64,000 nucleotides of DNA from Cristatella mucedo (taxonomy: Eukaryota; Bryozoa; Phylactolaemata; Cristatellidae). Shown here one piece after another: positions 1-12,650 of this stretch; position 1 is the stretch's first letter, and every line of letters starts with the position of its first letter. The notes beneath the pieces are model-generated. The model worked only from the letters and a program-made list of their open reading frames with translations, was not told where the DNA came from and made no database searches. Where the stretch lies: positions 1,751,501 through 1,815,500 of the forward strand of contig WPIO01000064.1 of NCBI GenBank assembly GCA_009760855.2. The letters run 5' to 3'. Made by a program: the position numbers and the translations under genes.

Positions 1-135
1 GCATGATATTACTCAACATTCAATCGCGTTTCACTTTGCAGCAAATGTAAAGCACCTAGAAAGTGATTGAGTTCATTGGGGGCACTTTATCAAGTGCATT
101 ATTATTATTATTATTATTATTGTTATTGTTATCTA
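1..135 (+). mobile_element. 3' end of CR1/Rex-like LINE, family A
   Basis: The sequence GCAAATGTAAAGCACCTAGA, the following AGTGATTGAGTTC and GGCACTTTATC, and the (ATT)n end form the shared 3' tail found at many places in the window. Only the untranslated tail is inside the window. Confidence 0.8.
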
Positions 136-523
136 GTCCGAAACATGCTTAAATGGCTTGGTGCTCTTCCAAAATATTGACCATCCTGTCGTAAAACACC
201 CCTTGGCTGATCCAACATACTTGTGGTGCACTCTCAATACCACGGTATTTGTGCAACCATTGCTTGTTTTAGAAAAGTTTATGCAATGAAATATTTGCAT
301 TCATTTGGCATAAGGAAAGCAGCTTTGAATTTGTTGAGCTACAGACTTTCGTATGCTTGCTATGGCTGGCACTGACGAGTGGCATAATGAGAATGTTGTA
401 GTCAATTTGGGATGGAAGTGAGGTGCTAAAGATTTTTGAAGCACAAAGGATCACTGCTAGCCATAAACTAATTATAATTATAATAATGAGATATTTGTAT
501 AGAGCCACAGGAGAACTTCTCTT

Positions 524-1210
524 TTAAGGCACTTCCCACATGCTTGCTATAAAAGAAGCAAGTCTATTGGCTATTGATAATTTGCACAGTATCAGCATGC
601 TTAAGTACACAAAGAACAATTCACATGGCCAAGGAAAATGCTTCCTTAACAGATGCGTTTTTGGCTTCTCTTTAAATTTTAAGTAAGAGGATACCATGAC
701 GACTGTCAGGAGTGAGTTCAAGGCTTTGGGAGCATAAGAACTAAAGGCATGGTTTCCAAGGGATGTGAGATTGGTTAGAGGCAAAGCTAAACTGCTTGAG
801 TCAGTGCAGGTTGTACATTGCCTAGCCTGATTAGGAAGTAGTTAAGAAATTGTTCTGATTGGTTAGCTGGAGCAAACGAATGAAGATTCTAAAAGTGAGT
901 GACACAACGATGAAGTATGCACTGCTTGATGGGGTGGCCAGTGCAGGCCGGTGAGCAGTGGTGTAATGTGGCTACTTTAGATCCGGAAAACAAACCTACC
1001 TACAGAGTTTGCACCAGCTGTCAGCTCCTAATTGCATACGCCGGAGGACCATCGAGTAGTGAGTTACAAGATAGGAGCCGGTGTAAAAAATGCATGGATC
1101 AATTCAGATGTGGCATCTCTGCCCAAGTGGGCTCACATTTTGGCAATGTTGCACGGTCAAAAGCAGGTAAACTTGATCGTGGAGCTAATGTAGTCTTCTA
1201 GTGAAAGGTC
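524..1210 (-). mobile_element. Degenerate LINE family A fragment
   Basis: On the - strand the frame at 524-784 contains LTSLGNHAFSSYAPKALNSL, matching the C-terminal end of the family A reverse transcriptase ORF (KSFGDHAFNSYAPKAWNSL in the better copy at 59752). Upstream sequence to about 1210 continues the match with stops. The + strand frame at 917-1201 is its antisense. Confidence 0.75.
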
Positions 1211-2593
1211 AGCTTATGACGTGGCACACAAATGGCCCAATCCAACAAGTTTGAACTTATGTAATGGTGGGCCCATGCATAATAATTAAACTAAAATTAT
1301 TTTTATAGCTACTTAAGGGAAGTAAACCTCTATGCAGTTCACATAGGCTGGAAATAAAGCATGTTCTTTTAAGTTGTTTAGTGATTTAGTGATAGCATGC
1401 ACAATTTCTGTTATCGAAGTGCACTCCAATATGCCCAGAAAACATCACCAGTGAGTTCATCACTTTGCCATAATTCATCTTGTATATAGTTGATGCATTT
1501 CTGATCCAAGCTGTACCAGGCAGCACATATTGCACGCCATCGGCTCTCATAGCAAGCAGGAGAATTGTACAATCTTCTCTGCTCAAAGTTTCACAATCCT
1601 CGGTGCTTTCCATATCGTGAGTTTTTTTTATCATCGTCAGTGATTGATTTGTAAAATCATGTGTATTTTGCCTTGCGTTATAGTATTTGCACGTGTATTT
1701 GCTTGAGTAGTATTGTAACAGAAGCCGGAAAATGTCTGGTCAGTATACTAGTGATCCTTTTGACGCTAGACGATAGATCACTGTAGTTAGGCTAGTGGCT
1801 GCTTCCGTTTCGGGATATTTTTTTATGTAGGGTCATACTGCTTCATTCATAGGGATGATAGTCACTGGAATGAGTTTTCAGCTGACCATCATGCTCTTCA
1901 TTCTCAAGAAACTTGCTTTGCTGACATCATGCAGGTTGCATAATACACGTGAATTCACCACATGTAAATACACCAACAATATATTGGCATTGACGGTGCA
2001 CTGCAAGAGTGTTGAATCAGCCAAGGGGTGTTTTTCCGACAAGGTAGTCAATATTTTGATTATTCTAATAAACGTAGCATTGTTAACCATGTTTTGAAAA
2101 ATTGTTCGTGTGTTTAATAGTACAACTAACCCTGTTCTGAGGATTCTCATGGCAAGTTATTTTGTTGAGTAATAAGTAAGCTCTTGTGGCATGACACTGC
2201 AGTGCATTCATTCAGAAAGCATTGGAATATGAAGAAAACACTAGGGCATTACCGAATAGTTGATTTTCAGCATTCGGCCGACTGCGAGCAATTGACCAGC
2301 CGCTTCAGCCGAGTAAGAATAGGGTACAGCATAGGTATCCCCACGACACCTACAACTTCAAATTTAAGCAGAAGTTGCAGTTTGGTGAATTTGACACACG
2401 TACTACAAGTACACACTTAACTGCATAAACATTTTGCACCCTCGTGTTAATAAAATAGATACTTCAGTTCATTTGCCAAAGCAACCGAATATGCAGAAAC
2501 AGATACCAAGTGAAAACTATTCGTATTCGTATCAACGGCTATTATTCGGCAGAATACCCAATAAGTACTTGGCCCACCATTCCACCCCTATAA

Positions 2594-2633
<40 letters not shown>

Positions 2634-3060
2634 ATAAATATATAAATAATAAATGATGTATATATATATATATATACACATATAATTCGAACTGATTGTT
2701 CGGTACAGCCCTAAAAGAATTGCCATCTGAAATGTCTTTGCAGTTACAGAATTCCCTCAGGTGCTCTCAAAGAATTATTCAAAAATGGCCCTCATTAACA
2801 AATGACTCTGCTACAAGTGGAAGGGAGCAGATGCATTCCAATACAGAACCATGGCAGAAGTAGCACTTCAATGTAAGTGGCGCTACTTTAAAGGTGAAAG
2901 GAAAAGGGAAACAAAAAAGAAAAAGGAAAGGAAACAGTGCTTAGACCCGATTTCACTAGAGTAACAAAGGTCCGACTTATGTGAAAATGCATTATAATGG
3001 GGGGGGGGGTTAAAAAAAACATAGGCGGAAGCAGAGGCCAGGTTACACCGTCAGCAAGCA
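1211..3060. other. Non-coding sequence with (TA)n tract
   Basis: No gene recognised. It contains a (TA)n microsatellite at about 2597-2672 and a run of ten G at 3001-3010. The missing first zinc-finger exon of RIM was looked for here and not found. Confidence 0.6.
2597..2672. repeat. (TA)n microsatellite
   Basis: Alternating TA with a short interruption around 2631-2657. Confidence 0.95.
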
Positions 3061-3121
3061 TTTGTTTCTTTCCTCTTTACCAGTTTCACACCGGTCGCAT
3101 CTGCCGATGTTTCTTTTGAAG

Positions 3122-4236
3122 ATTGTCTGGACATGCTGTCTGTGCCGCAAGAAGCGCGAGCTGGCGCTGAAAACGAGCACCTGGTACCACGACGCCGACG
3201 CCAAAGGCATCAGTGTCGACCATCAGCCGTCTTCCGGCAGACAGAGTCCTGTGCTAGAAGGCCAACAATCGCGTACTCTCGAGCTGCAGGGCGGCGCTGC
3301 CACTGCTCGCCGCCTGCTTACAGACCGCGGCGAGGCTGCGGTTGCTGAGCAGCAGCGGCAGCAGCCGCGCACTGCTCCAGGCTCGCCGCAGCAGCAGCAG
3401 CAGCTGCAGCGCGAGCTTCGTGGTCGGCCGCTGACGGCGGGAGGCACTCAGCAGAGGTCGAGCAGCGCGCCCACGTCGGCTGCCCACGGCTCCGGCCTCG
3501 AGCGCCCCCTTTCGGACAGCGCATTCGCGAGAAGCGCCGACAGGTCTTCGGCACTGCGGCGGCAGCCGCAGCAGCAGCAGCTGCCGCAGCAAAGGGCTGT
3601 GGGCGCAGGAGCATCCACAGAGTCACGAGGCCCGGCTTTCGGCAGTGGCAGCAAGGCGCTTCCGCCGAGTGGACAGGCTGCGAAAAATGGAGCAGCAGCA
3701 GCAGCAGCAGAGTTGGTTCGGGCTCGAGGACCACGAACAACGGAATTGCATCTTTCTTGCAAGACTGCCGCTTCGTCCGACGGCAGTGGCGGGACCGCAG
3801 CTACGAGAGCACAGTCTGGGCAGAGCGGCGCTGTCGGCAGGAGCGCTCTGCCCATCGGCACCGAAGCTCGAATGCCAGCTTCGATGAACAAGGCAGTGGC
3901 TGCTTCCGCAAAGGAGGGCAGCAGCAGCAGCAGCAGCGGCAGTGGCGGCAGCGAGTCGCTAGAGCCGGCAACGGGGCCTCGTTCTGCTGGCACTCAGCGA
4001 GGCACCAGCGAGGCACCGAGTGGCGGCCCTGCGGTCTCTACGCCTCCCTCCCAGAGGACGCCGAGTGCCTCCGGGCAGCTTCGGCAGCCATCGCTGCCAA
4101 AAGCCGGTGCACCCTCTGCACCCAGTCATCCTGAGCCCTCGGCTGGCCTCTGTGCTTCTCCGAGCACTCAGCGATGCAGCCCGCCAACCGATCGGTCGTA
4201 CCCGGTGCAGACTGCCAAAGGCCAGCCATTCACGGT

Positions 4237-4268
<32 letters not shown>

Positions 4269-4543
4269 CCGTGACCACCAGTCGGCCTTCCGGAAGCAAG
4301 CAGCAGCCGAACCTAGTTGTTGGCAGTGGTCCCGTGCCGGTGCCACTGCAGTCACAGCCTGCTACTCAAAATGACGACGTTGGTCGGTGCCCCAAACCTG
4401 CCTCTACTAAGACCGGTGCCAACTTTACTGGCCACGTGATGGCTCCTCCACTGCCACTGTTGCCACCAACATCACCATCGCCACCACTGAAGTCTTCCAA
4501 AGATGCTCCTACTGTAGCTGTAGCAGTAGCAGCTGCGACGTTG
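3122..4543 (+). CDS. RIMS: RIM exon 1 (in window): end of zinc finger plus Gln/Ser/Pro/Ala-rich linker
   Basis: The open frame begins IVWTCCLCRKKRELALKTS, which matches the second half of the FYVE-like RIM zinc finger: CxxC followed by RKK/RKQ and a Leu-rich stretch. The preceding exon must supply the other zinc ligands. The preferred acceptor is AG at 3120-3121 after a T-rich tract; AG at 3082-3083 would add about 13 codons. The rest is low complexity, with poly-Gln around 3390 and 4240-4267, poly-Ala near 3690 and poly-Ser near 3920. The donor is TTG|GTAAGA at 4543/4544, phase 0. The frame stays open 30 bases further to a stop at 4571. The linker is expected to be disordered. Domain identity is strong, and the exact 5' edge is less sure. 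Confidence 0.82.
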
Positions 4544-4980
4544 GTAAGAGCTGCAACAGCTTCGTGCAAGTAGCGAGCAAGCATGGACGGTGCAAGTCAG
4601 AAGGGTTGGGCACTCGTCGGTCTGCAATCTGTGGGCACTGGCAGTGTGTGGAGAGTGTGTGTGCTCTGGAAGTGTGAGAGCTCTGCCAGACAGTAGTGCA
4701 CTGCTATATCACACTGCCTGCAGAACGTCAGCCAAGGGCTGATACGACGGCCGCATGGCACTATAGCTGAATTAGGAAATCATGCAGACAAGGCTGAACC
4801 AACAGGCAGGTATGCTTAGGTGCTGAAAAGGTGCCGTTATAAGCTTATTTTTTGAGTGCAGAGAAGGGATGGGTTGACAGGAAGGAATTGCCATATTGCA
4901 AATTACTTTGGATCAAGAGAATAAGTGGGCAAGAAATTGGTAAAGAAGCAGTCAGAGAAAAGAATGGAAAAGAATTAAAG

Positions 4981-5140
4981 CCTAGCTGATTTAACAGCCT
5001 TATTTGTATAGCAGCACAAGAGCCATATTGGCTATCACTACCGCTAGCAGTTGGCAATAAAGGATCGCCCAACTGCAGGATTCAAACCCACGACCTCGGC
5101 CGTGAAGAGTGAGCACCTTGACTCCTGGGGTATCACAGCC
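4981..5140 (-). mobile_element. tRNA-derived SINE copy
   Basis: Read on the - strand it has a GGTTTGAATCC-like box B, then GGCGATCCTTTATTGCCA, a GATAGCC..GGCTCTTGTGCTGCTATA stretch and ends GGCTGTTAAATCAGCTAG. The same block recurs in both orientations throughout the window. Confidence 0.75.
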
Positions 5141-6185
5141 CGGTGAATGATTACAGTCCTTCCAAAAACGCAGTGTATGTAACCTGCTAGCTCGTACAGA
5201 TGCTTGACAGATATTAGTGAAGCTAGCGCTTGTAAGAAAAGCTAAAGAGTTGTAGAAACTGCAATACTTCAAACACGGTGGGTAGTGGCTTCTGCACTAA
5301 TGTCTTTAGGCAGAAAACCGAGCACTGGTAATAGTTCCAGTCCTTGCCGAGGTGTGACAAATACCGGTAATGCTTTAACCTTTGAATCACGGCTACCGAC
5401 TAGTAGATGCACCACCAACACAAGCATGTATGCCAACGTTAGAAGGAATACTGCGGCAACGAAGAACGCCATTACCAGAGGGTTACAGGCTTCCAAAACC
5501 AGCCATGGCGTACATCAAGTTTCTTATGGGATCCAGAGCGTTTCTCAAGTGCTTCAAGATCTAGAGCACAACTCCTGCCTGGCTCAATGCATCGGCCGTA
5601 GCTGTCTGTCTACTACACGATTTAGCCTTTTGTATTGCCTTAGAGGGGATTTTGACATAGTTGATTCCTAGTTGCTATAATTCATGACAGAAATTATATT
5701 TTGGCAGTCACACTATGGTTGATCTAGCATACCGCCTTTCCAGCACTAATGCAACCACTTGTTCCGAGGATGGCAGAGCGTGGAAGCAATTAAGAACGCC
5801 AGTACCTTAATGAAAAAGTACTCGATGCTGCACAAGAGCTGCATATTTCATAGCCACAGAGAGATTGCATGTACACTGGACACTGAGGTGACCTTTTATT
5901 CGATCTAAGCCTAATAATGATTATAACTACTAACATACTAATGATTATAACTCTAGCACTGCCGATGGTCACTAGCACTGTCAGAATGTAGATGATTTAG
6001 CATTTTAGCTTTTCAGTGTGCCATGCTTCAGTCAGAAATAGAAAGTCGAACTTATGCACATCGGGGTTTGTTGTAATTGCAAGTGACAGAGCGATTTCTC
6101 AGCAGGGATCAGGTTGTCAATGCTAGGGCAGCTACAGGCGGTAGTCAGAACCAGAGGCAACCGCACATTTCATCTGCTTTTCCAG

Positions 6186-6435
6186 GCTGGCACGATGACA
6201 ATGCCACTAGCTGCCAACAGCGAGAGCCAGCAGCAGCAGCAGCCTATGGATGCTATCGCCTATTGTGCAGTGGATCCTCTGGTGTCCGAGGCCCATGCCA
6301 AGCCAGCAGAGCATCACTGGACTGGTTTAGCAATGGCCACTACCGCAGCTACTGCAGCAGCACCTGCTGCTGCCCCGGTGGCTGTCCACGACCGACAAAA
6401 GTCAGGTGATCAGCATTCGACGTCCGGTTCAAATG
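6186..6435 (+). CDS. RIMS: RIM exon 2: short Gln/Ala-rich linker exon
   Basis: The acceptor is TTTTCCAG at 6178-6185. The exon reads in phase 0, matching the end of exon 1, and encodes AGTMTMPLAANSESQQQQQP followed by an Ala-rich part. Two donors give the same phase 1: CAG|GTGATC at 6405 and AATG|GTAATT at 6435. No family motif can be recognised in this stretch, so assignment rests on splice signals, phase and coding-like composition (CAG-run Gln, Ala/Pro). The phase 1 end does not fit the preferred start of exon 3, so a further small exon or another acceptor is needed between them. Confidence 0.55.
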
Positions 6436-6559
6436 GTAATTTTTTTGTCAAAAGGCCATCACTTACTTAGAGTCATGTATACGATGTGCATAGCAGCACT
6501 TCAGGCACATGACGATAGCCACACAATTCATTCAAAAATTTGGAGACTCCGGCACACGT

Positions 6560-6662
6560 TACTAAGACAATTAGCATTTGTAAAGCGCCTAGATAGAGAT
6601 TGAGCTCTCTGAGGGCGCTTTATGAATGTATTGTTATTATTATTATCCTTCTTATTATTATA
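6560..6662 (+). mobile_element. LINE family A 3' tail
   Basis: GTAAAGCGCCTAGATAGAGA, then GAGGGCGCTTTATGAATG and ATT repeats. It lies in the RIM exon 2-3 intron just after exon 2. Confidence 0.75.
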
Positions 6663-7524
6663 AGGAAATGTATTGTGCTTAAAAATAGCAATTTCAAAGC
6701 CAGAGCTGCAAGGCAGATCGATAGCAGTAAGAACCATTGGCGATCCAACGGTCTACCTCGCCGATCGATCGTGCTAGATAGAATCTTCTCTTTTTAGATC
6801 AGCAATAGCCACTACGGCTTGCAGGGCCTGGTGACTGCGTTTGTATCGATCAGCGGCACGTGCCTTGCTATGTCATCACTCATCCATCTCCTCGATGCCT
6901 GCCACGATGGCAGCCATTTCCCAAGCAGTTTTTGGCAGAAGGAAGTGCCTGAATATTCTCATGAAATGATTGTCAATGCAGAAGTTTCCGTTAGTGTTGC
7001 AGATGAGCTTGCAGCTGTATCCCCAGCCGGCAGCGTGGTTGCGTAGGATGAGCACGATGTTGAGCGCATCGGCATTCCTAATGCTGCCCATGCTGTTACA
7101 GATGTCGTTGCTGGCAGCGGAGGAAGCTGTCCAGCCAGCTTGCCACTTGCTCAATCTCAGATTCCGTCAAGGGCCGCCGATCCTCGGATGCCAAGGATGC
7201 CGAGGATACCGAGAGATAAGTCGAAAGACAGCCAGCCGAAGGGGTGAGGAAGCTACCAGCCCAACACAAGCGTCGGGGGGGGGGCTGCATTGCTTGCAGC
7301 TTTATGCGCTGTTCAGGGGAGATTACTTGCATAGGACATGCACGACGGTGTCACTTCGATGCTCGACTTTTCTTTTTTGAGTGCACTGAAGGTGCACATG
7401 AGGACCTCGGATTGCATTCTCCGGCTGAGCTATTTTTAGCTGGAGCTTATATTTTGTCTTCCCTTGATGTACATCAGGCCTGCAGAATGAGAGGCAGGAG
7501 GGACTAGACCTCATCCCACACCTA

Positions 7525-7795
7525 TTTAGGACAGCATTTAGAGGGTCCCTGTGATTCGTCCTTCATGTGCTTATGCGTGCTGACACTGTGCATGCTGCCA
7601 CTAACCACATTTGCATGCTGACCCTGTGCATGTCACCCCTAACCATGTTATTCATTTTGTTTGTTTTTCAAGCATGATTTTACTTACCATTCAATTGCAT
7701 TTCACTTTGCAGCAAATGTAAAGCGCCTAGAAAGAGATTAAGTTCTCTGAGGGCTCTTTATCAAGTGCAGTATTGTCATTATTATTATTATCCCA
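7525..7795 (+). mobile_element. LINE family A 3' end
   Basis: Contains the family's GTGATTCGTCCTTCATGTGC and GCAAATGTAAAGCGCCTAGA signatures, ending in ATT repeats. The reverse transcriptase part is absent. Confidence 0.8.
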
Positions 7796-8229
7796 CCCTC
7801 CTCGGAAGGCCAGCAACAGTGACATACAGTAGGCTACGAACAGATTTGTGTCCCATGCAAGCCCGACAGTCCCTCTGCACTGGCTACCAAGCCTCCAGTA
7901 GGAGGCAGACAACTGCTTTCAGAGAGCGGCTGTAGAGACTTTTTGATGTTACGCCTAAGGTGTATAGTTACCAAGTTAGCTGTCCAGAGGGCGGCGATCA
8001 CCCGTTTTTAGCTTGTGTTGAATAAGGCTGGCACAGCGGGCCTTTTTGGTACATGCTGAGTCGCTTTCTAACTATAGCTGGTGTCGGGAATTTTGGAAGG
8101 AATTATAATATTTTTGATATGCTAAATCCAGCAGGTCCGTTGGGCTGTATTCCTCCATAGCAAAGTTTCAAGCTCTCAAAATAGGAATAGCAATTCGTTG
8201 TCGATGGACCCAAAGATGTCTGCAGGGCA

Positions 8230-9795
8230 GTCTGTCTTTTGGGCAAAGTGCCAGGCCCCTCAGAAGTTAGGTCCCAATTTTTTGAGAAGGCTTGAAACTT
8301 TAAACCTTGCTAGTAAGTTCAAGTCTGGCTTTAGAGCTAAACACTCCACAGAGTCAGCATTGCTTCAGGTGTATAACGACCTACTTAGGAATGCAGACAT
8401 GGTTAGAGTATCTCTGCTTGTTTAGCTTGATCTTTCGGCAGCTTTTGATACTATCGATCACCAAGTTCTTCTTGGGTGTTTCTCATCTCGCTTGGGCATC
8501 ACTAGCACTGCTCTGCAATGGTTCAGTTCCTATCTCAGTGGGAGGCTCCAGAGCATTGATGCGAATGGACAAAGATCATCCGAGGTACCTCTGAAAATGG
8601 GGTACCTCAGGGCTCCGTGCTTGGTCCGGTTCTTTTCACGGTTTATACTCTCCCTCTTGCCGATGGGATTGCCAAGCACAATCTAGTCCTTCACTTTTAT
8701 GCCGACACTCAGTTGTACCTTTGCTTTGATTCCTTCCAGCCCTGAAGCACATCGAATTCTCCAAATTCTCTTGCTGCATGTATTGATGACATCCGCACAT
8801 GCATGACAGCAAGTTTTCTTAAATTGAATGATGATAAAACCAACTTAATAGCAATGGGCAAACCATGTGTGGTTCAGAAATTGGAAAGGCTAACGCTTAA
8901 AATTGGCTCTACCAGCATATCTCCTATTGAATCTGCACGAAATCTAGGTGTCGTGTTCCAAGTGACCTTTCGTTAGACGACCACATCCGCTCCACAATCA
9001 AATCTGCCTACTTTCAGCTACATAGCATTGCTAAAATTTGAGCTAGTTTAGACATGGATACTGCATCTAAGCTGGTACATGCATTTGTGATATCCCATCT
9101 TGACTTCTGTAACTCATTGCTTGCCGGTCTACCGGTCTGTGCAATCAGCCGCTTACAGCTGTTCCAAAACTCTGCAGCTAGGCTTGTCTGTCGTTAGCAT
9201 CGAAGTTGCCACATCACACCACTTCTCGTCGACCTGCACTGGCTCCCAGTCAAGCAACGGATCCACTTCAAGGTTTTGTTGCTCACTTTGAGGTCCCTCC
9301 ACTCTTTGGCTCTAGCCTACTTATCAGATCTACTGCCCCACCAGGCTAAGTATCGTACCACCGGCTTTTCGGAGTCTAACTGTTTACCTACACCTTGTAC
9401 AAACCTCAAACCCCTTGGAGACCATGCATTTAGTTCGTATGCACCCAAAGCCTGGAACTCATTCCCAACTTCTGTCACAACATCCCCTGACTTGGCCTAA
9501 TCTAAAAAAAATTTAAAACGCACCTATTTATGACAGCATTTAGTGAGTCGCTGTGATTCGTCGTTTTTGTGCTTATGCGTGCTGACACTGCATTATGCAA
9601 TTAACTACACTTGTATGCTGACCCTGTGCATGTCACCCTTAACTATGTTATTTTCGTTGTTTATCAAGCACGATACCACTCACCATTCGATCGTGTTTCC
9701 TTGGCAGCAAATTTAAAGCACCTAGAAAGAGATTGAGTTTAGTGAGGGCGCTATATCAAGTGTATTATTATTTTTATTATTATTATTATAGAGAG
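8230..9795 (+). mobile_element. Degenerate LINE family A copy with RT remnants
   Basis: Frames broken by stops still read KFKSGFRAKHSTESALLQVY, the DLSAAFDTIDHQVL region, [17 protein letters not shown], and further on LHWLPVKQRI-type C-terminal sequence. It ends with the GTAAAGCACCTAG tail and ATT repeats. Truncated at the 5' end, with many frameshifts. Confidence 0.85.
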
Positions 9796-10030
9796 CTCAA
9801 TCAGGCTTCTTGCTGAAGGCAGCAGCTTCAGTGTTTCTTTAGAGGGGGCAACCCATTTTCATTTCATATGGATCTAAGTCCGGAATTTTCCTCAAGGTTC
9901 TCCAAATAATGGTACACGTTTCTTCTAACATCGAGTCTAAAATAGGCTTTTTGGCAACTGCATTCGGTTCAAACTTCCGCCTCTCTAAAATGACGTACCT
10001 GCAGGGTATAGATGACAGTTTTTTAGTGGG

Positions 10031-12650
10031 ATGGATGAGCACTTTTGGCAGCATACGTTTGGCATGTGGAATCAGGCTCTGAATCTAGAAAGGGCATTCC
10101 AGGAGGTGCTCTTTCAGCTCCGGCTCACAAAACAGTTAACTCCCTCCCCCATTATAGCGCTGGGTAGTGTCAACCGGTGTGACCGGGCACTGTTGCTTGG
10201 GGTTAGGGCATCAGTGGATGGTGCTCACCTAGAGAACAGTAGTGCTCTGCTGAGCTCGAGCAACAGCAAGTGCAAGCAAGCATACAGCACTAGCAGTCCA
10301 GCATTAACCAAAGAGCAGCAAATGAGCATCGGGCAATCAGGCAGCGTATGTGTGCGTGTTTCTGTATGTCCATGTGGGTAGACTCTGCTGCATCGTAAAT
10401 CTCCATTACTTCGTAAATCTCATGTGCAAAACATGTCGTAAATCACTGCTGCATCGAAGCATGCTCTTCTAGATAGTTTAATATGGGCCCCCAAGGCTTT
10501 GGCCAAAGGCTGATGAATCCACCGAACCCATCTGCTCTCGTGCAGCCAAGCCTGCGTCTTCCCTCACGAGCCCAGCACGGTGGGCGACCGTGACCTTGAC
10601 CCAGTTTCCGATGCCGGAAAGTCTCATAGATGCTCGTTGGAGGCGAGGGACTCTCTGCTAGCCCTTCCTTCCATAGGCAGCATCATGTCTCGTAATTTGA
10701 GTGCTCACACCTTGACGACCTCCTAGCGACATGCAGCTTGTACTGAGTACTGATATGCACATAGTTGACCACTGCATCCTAGAGTTTTGGGAACTGCCGT
10801 GCCCTCGACGACTTGGCAGTGGCACGGGCATCCTCTTTGACGTGGGTTACAGTTGGCAAGCTGCTCTGCTGCCAGAGGTAAACTGTCAACTTCTTCAGCA
10901 AGAAGCCCTTGCAATGGTTTTGCTGGAGAATGCGCGAAAAGTGAGACCCGAAGTATCCTGTTCTGTTCGTGTTCTTCCATATGTACAGCCTCGTGGCATA
11001 AATGTAACCTTGAAACGTTCAGCTGCATGCCCCAGCTCAGATCCTGCCTCAGATTCTCATCGCTCGGCACTACGCTGTCTATCTCCGACCCGGTCCTCCT
11101 TTGCCTGGCCTTCGCCATGGCTGTCCTACCTGGATGTGGGTGTTTCAGCTGGCATCCAAGAGCTGTACCTGATACTTCATGACGGCTCAGTGTAAACGGT
11201 AGATGATTCGCAAGGGGAAAAACTGTAATCGCCTTCCTCAATTCATGGTATTCATATTCTTCTATTAGACTCCCTCCACATGGATGAGATCATCAGTGAG
11301 ATGAAGTAACTGTACCGGCTGGAAGTATGGGAAAGAGTACCTGACAACTCAACAAAATTTGTGCATCTCGGAAGGAGACTCAGGTCAAGAGGGTTTTGCT
11401 TATCCCACGGCGCTTACATAGCTTCTCACCTGAAGTACTGTGCATGGCTGTTCAGGAGTGTCTCAGCCTTCCAGGTAGATAAGGCCACCTGCCGACATAT
11501 GGCTGGTAGTACAACGTTGAGTACTACCCTAAACTAAAGCTCCGCCTTAGGTCTCTCCAGTATGACCTTAACCCCATATCTCTGCATTATATTCAACTTT
11601 TGTTCCTACTTACTGAACCTAGATATCGCAGTATATGTTTGCAGCTTTTTGAAGTATATTCTTGTGAATATTAAAAACAGCTTCATTTACAGCATAGCTT
11701 TGTGCCTTGTTTATTCCATAACTCACTTCACATATCAACGTCCATGTGCCATCAAACGTACTTGAAAATTATATTCTGTAATCCTGGACATTTACAGCAA
11801 AAGATATCCAGCCAAAACCCGAAATGAACTAACACTGTAACGTACGAGCAGAACTGAACTCATGTTTGAAATTTCACATTGATCCATCAAGTATTAGCCA
11901 ACTATGGAATTTACAAGGCACCAAATCACACTGTGAATGAAGCTGTTTAAAAGTCACAAGCATGTACCTCAAAAAACGGCAAATATGTACTTTGATGTAA
12001 CAAGATTACAAACAAGTGGTGGCAAAATCATATATGATGCAGGGATTAGTAAATTGGTAAATCTGTAGGCATTTTACTCCCAGTTTACTTCAGGGTTAGA
12101 AGTGGTTTGAGTATTCGTGCTTTCTAATACTCCCCTTTAGTGTGAAAATCATCAAACGTTCAGATCCCATTTCTAACATGCTTGTCTTTTGAAAGTTACC
12201 GCAAACAATTATTCGATTTATTGGCCTATCTTTTCGGCATTTTCCTGACATTTACCCTTGAAAACGATCCGTGTGCCTAAGGTGCGCCCACCCCGACAAG
12301 CCATTGGATCCACACTTTAGGCCCCCATAGTCATTTAGAAGTCCGGTGGCCACCGTGTAGGAGGCTTTCCATGCTAGGGCTATCGAGGTGCTCCAGACCG
12401 CAGGCCCGAGTTGAGCCCATTCCGGGTTACAAATTTCAAGAGGCTAAAGCTCTCTTAAACTGCCCCTTCCCTTACTAGGACCTGCCTTCAACACTTGTCA
12501 ATTGAATAAGTTTTCCACTGGACTGCATGTAGAGTCTGTGTGGTGTCAGAGCAGAGTGTTTGCTCAGCTCTTTGTAGGAATTCCTTCTGCTGCCGAGTGG
12601 CTTCAAACTTCCACAATCTAATTCCAACTTTTTCATTGTTAACGTTGCAG
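10031..12650. other. Intron block with unassigned open frames
   Basis: A 154-codon + strand frame (10731-11195) and an overlapping 172-codon - strand frame (10723-11241) are open but match nothing I recognise. A short Ser-rich stretch at 10233-10346 (ALLSSSNSKCKQAYSTSSPA) has splice-like edges, but its phase does not resolve the RIM exon 2-3 mismatch. From 11500 to 12640 nothing is recognised. Confidence 0.4.

Noticed and set aside
917-1201. + strand frame with CTSCQ and CKKC, zinc-finger-like
   Set aside because: Antisense of a LINE family A fragment; the same antisense frame recurs at 59996-60262.
3318-3993. Long - strand frames of 140 and 181 codons
   Set aside because: Shadows of RIM exon 1, poly-Leu/Ala/Cys from CAG runs.
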